NCBI RefSeq assembly: GCF_019457885.1
Contig: NZ_JAHZST010000017.1
Span: forward strand, 62,001-126,000
Length of the DNA: 64,000 nucleotides
Reading direction: 5' to 3'
Source: Shewanella nanhaiensis
GTDB lineage: Bacteria; Pseudomonadota; Gammaproteobacteria; Enterobacterales; Shewanellaceae
In this document: piece after piece, positions 33,456 through 42,461 of the stretch
How the letters are laid out: every line of letters starts with the position of its first letter
Numbering within the stretch: the stretch's first letter is position 1
Made by a program: the position numbers and the translations under genes
Notes under the pieces: model-generated
What the model saw: the letters and a program-made list of their open reading frames with translations, nothing else
Databases searched by the model: none
What the model was told of the DNA's origin: nothing

Positions 33456-34850
33456 TTAAAGCTTAGCTTCAATCCAAACTAAACGGTGATCAGAAGAGAT
33501 ATCTTTGCCGTTACCATATTTGCCAACACGCTCATCATTCATTAGCAGACGTCCCTCTTCAAAGGTGGCTGGCCAGAATACGCCAGAGTCAATGATGTTC
33601 AGATCGTTTGATGGGATAGCATGGTCAACACGTAGGCCGAAGGTGCTGGTGATACGGTCTGGGTAGGTGCTGTCTCCACAGTCGCCAAGGGCGACGCACT
33701 CAGTAGAGCCTAGGCTGTTAGGGGCATAGACACCATCAGTGGCTAAAGTGTTGACGCGATCATGGTTCATTAGGTCTTGAATAGCATCAAGGAAACCGTC
33801 ACCATTTTCAGGATCTGCGTTGAGATCTCCCATCACAACAAATGAAGCATCTAAACCTAGACCGCCTTTATTGCCAGCATCGTCATAGATGTAATCAGCA
33901 CCAGCAACATAGTCATTCCAGAAAGCAATCTCTGCACGGTTTAGTAGCTTATTGTTCTCAGTGACGGTATCAAATACTGGTGGTGTTGGGTGTGACAGTA
34001 GTAGGTGTACGACTTTTTCGCCATCAGCTGTTGGGATCAGGATTGGTGCGTCAACATGGTTTTTAGATGAGAGAGGTTTTTCAGCCCAAGCTTCAGCCGT
34101 ATACCACTCGTCGCCACACTTCATGCCTGTAGGGATCGGATTTTTCTCATCATCACAGTTAGTGATTGTTGGGTTGGTCTCACCTGGCATATCTTTCCAC
34201 TTAAAGTTTTGGAAAGTACGGATGTTGTCGGTATCGATTGGGTATTGAGACAGTAGGCCAAAGGCGTATTGTCCATGGTAGAAGCCGAACCCCCATGCAT
34301 CGCCAGGTAGGGCGACTTTACCGTTTCTGTCGAGATCAAATTCGCTTAATAGACCCGTATTGGTAGAGAAGTTTTCGAAGTAGGCGAATTGAATAGGCTC
34401 AAGCATCTTCTTGTCATCTGCTGTTGTACCTAAAGCATTTTGAGGCACAGCAAGATAGTTTAGGCGGAACCCTTTGATTGCATCTTGATTCTCTGCGGTA
34501 CCGTCGTTGTTAAACTCACCCATCATCAACACAGCTGGGCGCTCTGTTTGAATGACGGCCGCAACGTTACGGATCTGGATAACCTTCTCTGCAACTTTAA
34601 GTTCGTCATCAGTTAAGGTTTTATCAAACCATCCCTGCATTAACACTTCCTGCTCAGGAGCGGTGATCTGCATCTCACTGACAAGATCTTCAAATGTTGC
34701 ACGATCAAATGAGAGGTTATAGGTCGCGAAGCGAACATTAGTTGCATCGGGTGTTGGTTCAACTGGATTGTTGATTATGGTTTCGTCATTGCATCCTGCC
34801 AATAACGCCATCGAAATAGCTGCCGCTGCTGCGGTTTTAAGTAGTTTCAT
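33456..34850 (-). CDS. Endonuclease/exonuclease/phosphatase-family lipoprotein
   Basis: About 464 residues. Signal peptide with lipobox ALLAGC (Cys near residue 20 from the ATG at 34850), so it is probably anchored to a membrane after export. The EEP fold is shown by VRFATYNLSFD near the start of the mature part, MGEFNNDG with the metal-binding Glu, GDLNADPENGDG and the C-terminal SSDHRLVW motif. EEP enzymes cleave phosphodiesters or phosphomonoesters (DNA, inositol phosphates, lipids); the substrate is not evident. A start five codons upstream (ATG at 34865) is also possible. Ends at a strong terminator; monocistronic. Confidence 0.85.
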   Translation of the reverse strand: MKLLKTAAAAAISMALLAGCNDETIINNPVEPTPDATNVRFATYNLSFDRATFEDLVSEMQITAPEQEVLMQGWFDKTLTDDELKVAEKVIQIRNVAAVIQTERPAVLMMGEFNNDGTAENQDAIKGFRLNYLAVPQNALGTTADDKKMLEPIQFAYFENFSTNTGLLSEFDLDRNGKVALPGDAWGFGFYHGQYAFGLLSQYPIDTDNIRTFQNFKWKDMPGETNPTITNCDDEKNPIPTGMKCGDEWYTAEAWAEKPLSSKNHVDAPILIPTADGEKVVHLLLSHPTPPVFDTVTENNKLLNRAEIAFWNDYVAGADYIYDDAGNKGGLGLDASFVVMGDLNADPENGDGFLDAIQDLMNHDRVNTLATDGVYAPNSLGSTECVALGDCGDSTYPDRITSTFGLRVDHAIPSNDLNIIDSGVFWPATFEEGRLLMNDERVGKYGNGKDISSDHRLVWIEAKL

Positions 34851-35142
34851 TTTATGACCCATCATATTTATTATTAATAGTAATTATTCGTTGAGCTCAT
34901 ATATTTGAGCTTCGATGGGATTCTATACATGTGTCCATTTGCTTACTATGAAACCCTGTGGTTTTTGAGACTAGCTGCGGTCTTTTTACACAGAAATTTA
35001 CACTCTTTAATGGTTTGTTGTTTATATGTTTTGACTGTGTATTTCTGGTGTATATTTTCAAGTGATAACCAAAGCCTTGGATATTGAGAGTTGAGCTGTT
35101 TCCCCCTACACTGTGCTGTCCATTATCTGCATAAGAGCTGTC

Positions 35143-36198
35143 ATGATACTAAAACCTATTCCAACCAATGTGATCACTGGCTTTCTAGGTGTCGGCAAAA
35201 CAAGCTTCATTAAGCAGTTATTAGCCACTAAGCCTGAAGGTGAGACTTGGGCAATTTTAGTTAATGAGTTTGGTGAAGTGGGAATAGACGGTGCGCTGCT
35301 GTCTGGCAGTGGCGAAAGTATTGAGATCCGTGAAGTGGCTGGGGGCTGCTTATGTTGTGCGGCAAGTGTACCCATGCAGGTGGCGATAAATCAGCTTATC
35401 GCTAAGGCAAAACCGGATAGGTTATTGATTGAACCTACAGGGTTGGGCCACCCCCAAGAGGTGGTTAAACTATTGAGCCAACCTCACTATCAAAATGTTA
35501 TCGCAATGAAATCCACAGTGTGTTTGGTGGATGCGAGAAAGGTATCTGATGAGCGCTATCTTGGCCATGATATTTTTAATCAGCAGTTGAGGGTAGCGGA
35601 TATTGTCTTGGCGACGAAATCAGATCTCTATCGTGATAGAGAGTTTGAAGAGTTAACTGATTATGTTGAGCAAACTTTCCCCTCAAAAGGCCCGAAGCAG
35701 AGCACTTTTTTCTCATTAAGCATGCTTGCTAATGCCCTGAGCTCTCTTCCTGCCCTGTTGCTGGCATCACTCGATAGTGCGGCAAAGCTTCCAAAGAAAT
35801 CTCCCTCACCACAAAAAAGCCTGTTAACACCTGAACCCAAAAGTGTATTTGAGATTGAACCTGCTTTAGTTGAGCCTGAATTGGATGAGAGAGGGATATT
35901 AGTTAAACACAACAGTGGGGAAGGCTTCTACTCCTGTGGTTGGGTGTTTGATCTTAGCTATGAGTTTAATTTCGATGAGGTGATAAATTTTATTAAATCC
36001 TTAGATGTCACTCGCGTTAAAGCTGTTCTTATTACCGATGAAGGGATTGCTGGCTTTAATGTGATTGATGGTGAGATGAGTGTTGTCGAGTTAGATGACA
36101 CCATGGATTCAAGGTTGGAGATAATCAGTCTAAGCCCACTAGCTATCGATAAGTTAGAGGCTCGACTTTTTGCAGTTTCTAAGCGTATAAGTTTCTGA
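35143..36198 (+). CDS. CobW/COG0523-family GTPase, probable metallochaperone
   Basis: About 351 residues, cytoplasmic G3E GTPase. Walker A is GFLGVGKTS (about residues 11-19), followed by LVNEFGEVGIDG, the metal-binding GGCLCC motif (about 67-72), LIEPTGLGHP and a TKSD-type base motif (LATKSDL). A CobW C-terminal domain follows after a variable Ser/Pro linker (about 215-245). Members deliver zinc or another metal to client proteins. The ATG at 35143 is chosen; the frame is open ten codons further. No Zur box or zinc gene was noticed nearby, and a MATE transporter gene follows 77 bases downstream. Confidence 0.88.
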   Translation: MILKPIPTNVITGFLGVGKTSFIKQLLATKPEGETWAILVNEFGEVGIDGALLSGSGESIEIREVAGGCLCCAASVPMQVAINQLIAKAKPDRLLIEPTGLGHPQEVVKLLSQPHYQNVIAMKSTVCLVDARKVSDERYLGHDIFNQQLRVADIVLATKSDLYRDREFEELTDYVEQTFPSKGPKQSTFFSLSMLANALSSLPALLLASLDSAAKLPKKSPSPQKSLLTPEPKSVFEIEPALVEPELDERGILVKHNSGEGFYSCGWVFDLSYEFNFDEVINFIKSLDVTRVKAVLITDEGIAGFNVIDGEMSVVELDDTMDSRLEIISLSPLAIDKLEARLFAVSKRISF

Positions 36199-36275
36199 TA
36201 TTTTACGGCAACTTTTTATATAACCGCTTTTCACGTCACCTTCTATAGGTGAGGTTTTCATAGGGCATAGCGTGA

Positions 36276-37625
36276 ATGAATCCTGAGATCTCCAGTCAAG
36301 ACTTAGCTTTGGTCAATGAACCTATTCCTAAGCTAATGTGGCGTTATACCGTACCGACCATACTCTCCATGTTGGTGACCGGGATCTATGTCACTATCGA
36401 TGGCATGTTTGTCGGCCACTATCTAGGGGAGACTGGCCTTGCAGGTATGATGCTGGCTTACCCTGTTGGTGCTCTGCTGTATGCGGTTGGTGCCTTGTTG
36501 GGGATGGGGGGAGCGGCACTTGTCTCTATCTACTTAGGTCAAGGCTCTGTGCCAAAGGCGAGAAAGATCCTCGGTAATACCTTTAGTCTTTGTTTAATCT
36601 TTGGCGCCTTTTTTGCCATTTTTGGTAGTTATTTCTCCAGAGATATATTGCAGTTGTTGGGCGCAGAAGGTGCCGTACTCGATAGCGCAGATGATTATCT
36701 GTTTTGGTATTATACTCTGGGGATCTTTCCTATTATCTCAGTCGCCTTTACCGCACTGTTGAGAAATGATGGCAGACCAGGCTTCGTGACCGGTGTACTC
36801 ATTTTAGGTGGCTGCCTTAACATTGTGCTCGACTGGCTATTTATCGTTGTGTTTCCCTTTGAGCTGGTGGGGGCCGCTATTGCAACCATGATGTCTCAAG
36901 CGGTGACGGGTGGCCTCTGTTTGTGGCATTTTTTCTCAGATAAGACACGGTTAAAAATCACCTTATCGCAGATGAAATTAGAGTTAGGCCACTGTATTAA
37001 TATCATTAAAACTGGTGTGCCTAGTTTTTTAATGAACCTCTATCTCTCTATCGTACTTACGCTACATAACATCGCTTTTTTGTGGGTGGGCTCACCACTG
37101 CACGTCGCTGCCTATGGGGTTGTGAGTTACACGGAGGCATTTTTCTATCTTGTTTTCGAAGGGATCGCCTTCGGTACTCAACCTATATTTAGCTTCAATG
37201 CGGGAGCTGGACGCTATGACCGCGTGTTTAAGACACTGAAAATCGCTTTTGGGATCACCTTAGTGACCGCATTTCTCGGTCTGTTATTTATCTACACTAA
37301 GCCGCAATGGGTGGTCTATATTTTTGCCGGTGATAACCTTGAGCTAACTCCCTATGCGATTGAGGGGATGGGACTCTACTTCTGGGGCTTGCCGATGGAG
37401 GGACTGCTGTTAGTGGGGGCAAGCTTCTTTCAGGCAATTAACTACTCAAAAGAAGCGTCAATGTTAACTGGGGCTAAGCTGCTGTTGATCGCCTTTGTTG
37501 TCTATCTGTTTGCTTGGGCATTTGGTACTAACGGTGTGTGGATCTCGCTGGCTTGTTGCAGTTCACTTTTGGTTATCTGGATGGGGTTTGCGTTACGGCG
37601 GGTGGCGAAACAGCTTGAAGTATAA
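36276..37625 (+). CDS. MATE-family multidrug/cation antiporter
   Basis: 449 residues with twelve hydrophobic segments in two halves and no signal peptide. The start ...LMWRYTVPTILSMLVTGIYVTIDGMFVG is the typical MATE entry (residues 21-48), and the second half has LSIVLTLHNIAFLWVG and EGIAFGTQPIFSFNAGAG. It probably exports organic cations or drugs using Na+ or H+; the sequence does not show which. AGGG lies ten bases before the ATG. It follows the CobW-type gene by 77 bases. Confidence 0.9.
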   Translation: MNPEISSQDLALVNEPIPKLMWRYTVPTILSMLVTGIYVTIDGMFVGHYLGETGLAGMMLAYPVGALLYAVGALLGMGGAALVSIYLGQGSVPKARKILGNTFSLCLIFGAFFAIFGSYFSRDILQLLGAEGAVLDSADDYLFWYYTLGIFPIISVAFTALLRNDGRPGFVTGVLILGGCLNIVLDWLFIVVFPFELVGAAIATMMSQAVTGGLCLWHFFSDKTRLKITLSQMKLELGHCINIIKTGVPSFLMNLYLSIVLTLHNIAFLWVGSPLHVAAYGVVSYTEAFFYLVFEGIAFGTQPIFSFNAGAGRYDRVFKTLKIAFGITLVTAFLGLLFIYTKPQWVVYIFAGDNLELTPYAIEGMGLYFWGLPMEGLLLVGASFFQAINYSKEASMLTGAKLLLIAFVVYLFAWAFGTNGVWISLACCSSLLVIWMGFALRRVAKQLEV

Positions 37626-37710
37626 AGGTGAGTTGTTAATCTAGAGCTACACAATGAGTGCTAATCTAAGCGCTTATAAGAGATGAACATCAATATAAAT
37701 AAGGATATTT

Positions 37711-38802
37711 ATGCAGTTTGAATCTTGTTTACGAAAATCACTTTTCGCGGCGACCTTGAGTTTAGCTCTTTGTAGTGCCGCGAATTTTACTGTCTCGGCT
37801 TCAGAGTTTTCTGATAGTTATGCAGCATACCAATCTGCTGTGAGTGATAAAAACTACTCAGATGCACAGGTATATGCAGAAAAAGCCTATCAATTAGGAA
37901 AAGAGATATATCCAAAGGGGAGCCTAGATCTAGCAAACCTTGCCCTAAATTTAGGGAGTGTTTTTGAGATCAATGAGGAGCAAACTCGGGCCTTTGATGC
38001 ATACAACGAAGCCTTAGCTATCTATCAAACACATTTTGATGATGACGCGGTCGAACTGATTGAGCCCTTAATTGGCGCTGCTGATACCGCTGAAAAACCT
38101 CAAGTAGCGAGAAAATACTTTATTCAAGCAGTCGATATTGCTGAAGATGCCGATGATCCTATACTGCTGGCCAATACCTTAATGTCAGCCTTTAACAAGC
38201 TTTCCAAAACTCCACTCTACAGCCGAAAGATTCAAAATTATGCCATTAAGGCATTTGAGATCTATGAGGATGAGTTACCTGAAGATGCTATGGCTCGTGT
38301 CAGGGCTACTTATACTGTCGGCATGATACGTAAATCTAAAAAGCAAGATACTAAAGCTATTGAGTTACTCAATAAGGTCGTGAAGCAGTTCTCAGTACTG
38401 GATTACAGTCATCCTTATGAGTTAGCTTCCCACGCGCAGCTGGTTGAGCTCTATGAGAAGAAAGGTCAGAGTGAAAAGTCCACTCAACATTGCATCGCAA
38501 TAGGCAGTATGCGCCCTTGGTTAGATACTCAGGAGCAGGTGCCGCTTTACCGTTTACCGCCAAAATACCCCGTTAACTCGGCAAGAGCGGGTAGAGAGGG
38601 GATGGTACAGCTCTCCTTTATTGTCGATGAATCTGGCTTTGTCACTGACCCAAAAATTATTATGTCGGAGGGGGGCAGTGGCTTTGAGAAGGAGTCCTTA
38701 AAGGCAATTAAGAAGTGGCGATATGCACCTAAATTTGTTGACGGTAAACCGGTTGCTGCACCAAGCACAGTGCAGCTAGATTACACTATGTCAAAGTCTT
38801 AG
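37711..38802 (+). CDS. Secreted TPR protein with C-terminal TonB domain
   Basis: 363 residues. Signal peptide (about 1-31, cleavage after SASA-type sequence), then TPR-like helical repeats (about 33-265; SLDLANLALNLGSVFEINEE, DTKAIELLNKVVKQF), then a TonB C-terminal domain (about 275-360; PPKYPVNSARAGREGMVQLS, VDESGFV, AIKKWRYAPK). Unlike classical TonB it has no permanent N-terminal membrane anchor and no Pro-rich span, so it cannot by itself link ExbB/ExbD to outer-membrane receptors. No exbBD are nearby. AAGGATATTT precedes the ATG. Confidence 0.85.
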   Translation: MQFESCLRKSLFAATLSLALCSAANFTVSASEFSDSYAAYQSAVSDKNYSDAQVYAEKAYQLGKEIYPKGSLDLANLALNLGSVFEINEEQTRAFDAYNEALAIYQTHFDDDAVELIEPLIGAADTAEKPQVARKYFIQAVDIAEDADDPILLANTLMSAFNKLSKTPLYSRKIQNYAIKAFEIYEDELPEDAMARVRATYTVGMIRKSKKQDTKAIELLNKVVKQFSVLDYSHPYELASHAQLVELYEKKGQSEKSTQHCIAIGSMRPWLDTQEQVPLYRLPPKYPVNSARAGREGMVQLSFIVDESGFVTDPKIIMSEGGSGFEKESLKAIKKWRYAPKFVDGKPVAAPSTVQLDYTMSKS

Positions 38803-38821
38803 CATTAAGATAAGTGATAAA

Positions 38822-38863
38822 AATAAGGGCCTGATACTAAGTCAAAGTATCAGGCCCTTATTT
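38822..38863. terminator. Bidirectional rho-independent terminator
   Basis: AATAAGGGCCTGATAC and GTATCAGGCCCTTATT form a 16-bp perfect stem with a loop of about 9 bases between the convergent TPR-TonB and nadK genes. T-rich sequence follows on the plus strand and A-rich sequence precedes it. Confidence 0.9.
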
Positions 38864-38878
38864 ATATTTATTTGCGGG

Positions 38879-39757
38879 TTAAAACAGCTTGCTGCCCCAA
38901 CCTAATTTGTTCCTTAACACATGAAAATAGTTATGGCCTTTAGGGTGGATTAGGCGTAAACGCTCATGGCTGCGCTTGATGATGATCTCATCACCAGGTA
39001 GCACGGGTAACATGACATGTCCGTCGCAGCTCACCTCTAAATTATCACCATTTTCTGGTGACACCACTAGTTTGATGATGCTGCAGGCATCGACTACGAT
39101 TGGGCGACTTGAGAGGGTGTGGGGGAACATGGGCACTAAAATGAGTGCTTCAAGGTTAGGGGTTAAAATAGCCCCACCTGCGGATAGTGAATAAGCTGTT
39201 GAGCCTGTCGGCGTCGACACTATCATACCGTCGGCTCTTTGAGAGTACATGAAGTTATTATCAATATAGACTTCAAACTCTATCATATGAGCGACTTTAC
39301 CTGGATGTAAAACCGCTTCGTTGACCGCAGTATTACTGGATTTCATATTGCCGTGACGATGTACTTCAGTTTCAAGTAGGAAGCGAAACTCAGTCTCAAA
39401 TTTACCTTCTAGCACTTCACCTAAAGCAGCTTCAAATGAGTCTGGAGGAAGATCGGTTAAAAAGCCAAGATTACCTCGGTTAACACCAATAACGCCTATG
39501 TCGAAGCGGGCAAGCACTCTGGCGGCGCCCAACATGTTACCATCGCCTCCAACGACAATGGCCAGATCACATCTGTCACCGAGCTCGAGTAGATCCACCG
39601 AGTTACACTTAGGCCCCATCTCTGCGGCGACTCGCTCCTCTACCAGTATCTCGAACCCCTGCATGGTTAACCAGTGGTGTAACCGTTTTAGAGTGAGATT
39701 GGTGCCATGGTGATTTGGCTTACCGATAAGACCGATAGTTTGAAACGCTTTAGGCAT
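38879..39757 (-). CDS. nadK: NAD kinase
   Basis: 292-residue cytoplasmic enzyme that phosphorylates NAD+ to NADP+. GGDGNMLGAARVLARFDIGV (about residues 70-89) carries the catalytic Asp, followed by GVNRGNLGFLTDLPP. The second conserved block is RADGMIVSTPTGSTAYSLSAGG, with SRPIVVD after it. Length equals the E. coli enzyme. It diverges from grpE, as in many gammaproteobacteria. Confidence 0.97.
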   Translation of the reverse strand: MPKAFQTIGLIGKPNHHGTNLTLKRLHHWLTMQGFEILVEERVAAEMGPKCNSVDLLELGDRCDLAIVVGGDGNMLGAARVLARFDIGVIGVNRGNLGFLTDLPPDSFEAALGEVLEGKFETEFRFLLETEVHRHGNMKSSNTAVNEAVLHPGKVAHMIEFEVYIDNNFMYSQRADGMIVSTPTGSTAYSLSAGGAILTPNLEALILVPMFPHTLSSRPIVVDACSIIKLVVSPENGDNLEVSCDGHVMLPVLPGDEIIIKRSHERLRLIHPKGHNYFHVLRNKLGWGSKLF

Positions 39758-39777
39758 AAATTATCTTATTACTAGGG

Positions 39778-39805
39778 CTTGAAACCTTGAATGTGATCCC
39801 CATAT
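39778..39805 (+). promoter_or_regulatory. Heat-shock (sigma-32) promoter of grpE
   Basis: CTTGAAA (39778-39784), 13 bases, then CCCCATAT (39798-39805) match the sigma-32 consensus CTTGAAA-N13/14-CCCCATNT. It ends 46 bases before the grpE ATG. Confidence 0.88.
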
Positions 39806-39851
39806 TATCCTCAGAGCAGGAAGAAACAAAGTATTTTTAGCTGGAGTTAGA

Positions 39852-40481
39852 ATGAGCAACGATTCAAGTAAAGCGAAACAGAACCAAGTAGATGAAGCCG
39901 TTGAAGGTGAAATCCTAACTGAAAGTGAGGTTGAAACCGGTAACGATGAAGCCAGTTTAATGGATGAACTCACTCAGGCGAATTTCCGCGTTGAAGAGTT
40001 AGAACAGGCACTTGCTGAAGCAAATGCAAAAATAGAGGAGCAGAAAGATTCTGTGACTCGTGCTGCAGCGTCAGAGGCAAATATCCGTCGTCGTGCGGCT
40101 CAAGATGTTGAAAAAGCACATAAGTTTGCATTAGAGAAGTTTGCTAATGAGCTGCTACCTGTGATTGATAACATGGAGCGTGCGCTTCAAGGTACCAATG
40201 CAGAGGCAGAAGAGACTAAAGCTATCTATGAAGGTGTCGAGCTAACACTGAAGAGCTTTGTGAGCACGGTTGATAAGTTTGGTCTTAAAGAGGTCAATCC
40301 TCATGGTGAGTCTTTTAATCCTGAGCACCACCAAGCTATCGGCATGCAACCAAGTCCAGAGTTTCCTGCAAATACCGTTATGATGGTGATGCAGAAAGGC
40401 TACATTCTAAATGATCGCCTATTGCGTCCAGCAATGGTGATGGTTTCTCAAGGTGGCTCAGGGGTCGATACCCAAGCTTAA
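39852..40481 (+). CDS. grpE: Nucleotide exchange factor GrpE
   Basis: 209-residue cytoplasmic co-chaperone that releases ADP from DnaK. A Glu-rich N-terminal region leads into a long coiled coil (about 35-95), followed by the four-helix part (LLPVIDNMERAL, GVELTLKSFVSTVDKFGLKE) and the beta-wing head with FNPEHHQAIG and VMQKGYILNDRLLRPAMV. GGAG precedes the ATG. The gene stands without dnaK-dnaJ, the usual arrangement in gammaproteobacteria, and is driven by a sigma-32 promoter. Confidence 0.97.
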   Translation: MSNDSSKAKQNQVDEAVEGEILTESEVETGNDEASLMDELTQANFRVEELEQALAEANAKIEEQKDSVTRAAASEANIRRRAAQDVEKAHKFALEKFANELLPVIDNMERALQGTNAEAEETKAIYEGVELTLKSFVSTVDKFGLKEVNPHGESFNPEHHQAIGMQPSPEFPANTVMMVMQKGYILNDRLLRPAMVMVSQGGSGVDTQA

Positions 40482-40493
40482 GGTTATTTGAAG

Positions 40494-40511
40494 TGATACC
40501 GATTGGTATCA
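40494..40511. repeat. Short palindrome TGATACC-GATT-GGTATCA
   Basis: A perfect 7-bp stem, extendable with weaker pairs, located after grpE. The core resembles the MITE terminal repeat (ACC-GATT-GGTAT), so it may be a related short repeat. The real terminator follows at 40526. Confidence 0.5.
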
Positions 40512-40525
40512 TTTCAGCTCAATAG

Positions 40526-40553
40526 AAAAAGGACTGCAACTGCAGTCCTTTTT
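40526..40553. terminator. Bidirectional rho-independent terminator, grpE / dxs
   Basis: AAAAAGGACTGCA (40526-40538) and TGCAGTCCTTTTT (40541-40553) form a 13-bp perfect stem with a 2-base loop, with T-runs on both strands, between the convergent grpE and dxs genes. Confidence 0.93.
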
Positions 40554-40575
40554 ATTTGCCGATATAGATTAGCTG

Positions 40576-42441
40576 TTAAGCTAAATAGCTCTCTATCTGC
40601 TCCAAAATACCTGCGGCATCGAGTTTTAGTTCAGCAATAATCTCACCTGAGTCCCCATGCTTAATAAACTCATCTGGCAGACCAAGCTGAAGCACAGGCA
40701 TTGGCAGTTTAAGTTGTTGCAGCAGTTCGAGTACACCTGAGCCTGCACCGCCCATGATGGCATTCTCTTCAACAGTCACTAGCACGTCGTGGGAGTTTGC
40801 TAACTCTTTAATCAGCTCGACATCCAGTGGTTTAACAAATCGCATATCGGCAACCGTTGCATCAAGGGACTCTGCTGCGGTTAATGCGCTGGCCAATAGT
40901 GTGCCAAAGTTGAGAATAGCGACCTTCTGGCCTTGACGTTTAATCAAACCTTTACCGATAGCTAGAGCTGTCATCTCTTCAACTTGAGGGGCGCCAGTCG
41001 CGCTGCCTCTCGGGTAGCGCACAGCAGTAGGACCATCGCGATAGCAGTAACCGGTATAGAGCATCTGACGGCACTCATTCTCATCAGAAGGTGCCATGAT
41101 GACCATATTGGGTACTGTACGCATAAAACTGAGATCAAATGCGCCTTGGTGAGTCGGCCCATCTGCACCAACAATACCGCCGCGATCGATAGCAAAGAGT
41201 ACTGGCAGCTTTTGTAACGCAACATCGTGGATCAACTGATCATAGCCACGTTGCAGAAAGGTTGAGTAGATAGCGACAACCGGTTTTAATCCTTCACAGG
41301 CAAAGCCTGCACCTAACGTTACCGCGTGCTGCTCGGCAATGGCTGCATCAAAGTATTGCTTAGGGAAGCGCTGGGAGAATTCAACCATGCCTGAACCTTC
41401 GCGCATGGCTGGGGTGATCCCCAGTACTTTGTCATCTTTTTCGGCGACATCACAAAGCCATTTGCCAAACACTTGCGAGAAGGTTGGATTACTTGGCTTT
41501 GATGCCGGTTTCTCAAAAGTGGATGGATCGAACTTAGGCACAGCATGCCAGCCAATAGGATCTTTCTCCGCTGGCTCATAACCACGACCTTTCTTGGTCA
41601 TGATATGTAAAATCTGTGGACCAGATAGGTTACGCATATTGCGCATGGTCTCAACGAGAGCATCAACATCATGACCGTCGATTGGACCTATGTAGTTAAA
41701 GCCTAGCTCCTCAAACATGGTGCCGGGAACAACCATGCCCTTTAAGTGCTCCTCGGTACGCTTAGCCATCTCTTTGATGACAGGCATCCCTTTGAGTACT
41801 TTTTTGCTGCTTTCACGGATCGTGGTATAGAAACGCCCCGACATCAGCTGAGCTAAGTGGTTATTGAGTGCACCGACATTTTCAGAGATAGACATCTCGT
41901 TATCGTTGAGCACGACCAACATATCGTTATGTAGATCGCCTGCGTGGTTCATCGCTTCGAAGACCATGCCGCCAGTCATGGCGCCATCACCGATAACAGA
42001 AACGATTTTACGCCCCGCTTGCTCTTTTTCTGCAGCAACGGCCATGGCCAATGCTGCACTGATAGAGGTGCCTGAGTGACCCACGCTAAAGGTGTCGTAC
42101 TCACTCTCTTCACGCCAAGGGAAGGGGTGTATTCCGCCTTTTTGACGTATGGTGTGCATGGCGTCACGGCGTCCAGTTAAGATCTTATGGGGATAGGCTT
42201 GGTGGCCCACATCCCAGATAAGGCGATCGAACGGCGTGTTATAGACGTAATGAAGTGCCACAGTGAGCTCCACTGTGCCGAGTCCAGAGGCAAAATGGCC
42301 GCTCGACTTGCCCACTGACTTCAATAGGAAACCTCTAAGCTCGTCTGCTAGTTGTGGTAGCACGGCTTGAGGGAGCTGTCTTAGCTCATCAGGGGTATTA
42401 GCCTGTGCAAGCACAGGGTATTGAGAAATATCCAAACTCAT
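40576..42441 (-). CDS. dxs: 1-deoxy-D-xylulose-5-phosphate synthase
   Basis: 621-residue cytoplasmic thiamine-diphosphate enzyme joining pyruvate and glyceraldehyde 3-phosphate at the start of the MEP isoprenoid pathway. TPP-binding motif GDGAMTGGMVFEAMNHAG (about residues 151-168), the entry motif SSGHFASGLGTVELTVALHY (about 47-66), and transketolase-like middle and C-terminal domains (AIAEQHAVTLGAGFA; DRGGIVGADGPTHQGAFDL). Last gene of the xseB-ispA-dxs operon, 20 bases after ispA. Confidence 0.97.
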   Translation of the reverse strand: MSLDISQYPVLAQANTPDELRQLPQAVLPQLADELRGFLLKSVGKSSGHFASGLGTVELTVALHYVYNTPFDRLIWDVGHQAYPHKILTGRRDAMHTIRQKGGIHPFPWREESEYDTFSVGHSGTSISAALAMAVAAEKEQAGRKIVSVIGDGAMTGGMVFEAMNHAGDLHNDMLVVLNDNEMSISENVGALNNHLAQLMSGRFYTTIRESSKKVLKGMPVIKEMAKRTEEHLKGMVVPGTMFEELGFNYIGPIDGHDVDALVETMRNMRNLSGPQILHIMTKKGRGYEPAEKDPIGWHAVPKFDPSTFEKPASKPSNPTFSQVFGKWLCDVAEKDDKVLGITPAMREGSGMVEFSQRFPKQYFDAAIAEQHAVTLGAGFACEGLKPVVAIYSTFLQRGYDQLIHDVALQKLPVLFAIDRGGIVGADGPTHQGAFDLSFMRTVPNMVIMAPSDENECRQMLYTGYCYRDGPTAVRYPRGSATGAPQVEEMTALAIGKGLIKRQGQKVAILNFGTLLASALTAAESLDATVADMRFVKPLDVELIKELANSHDVLVTVEENAIMGGAGSGVLELLQQLKLPMPVLQLGLPDEFIKHGDSGEIIAELKLDAAGILEQIESYLA

Positions 42442-42461
42442 CGAGATAATTGGTCTCTTGA

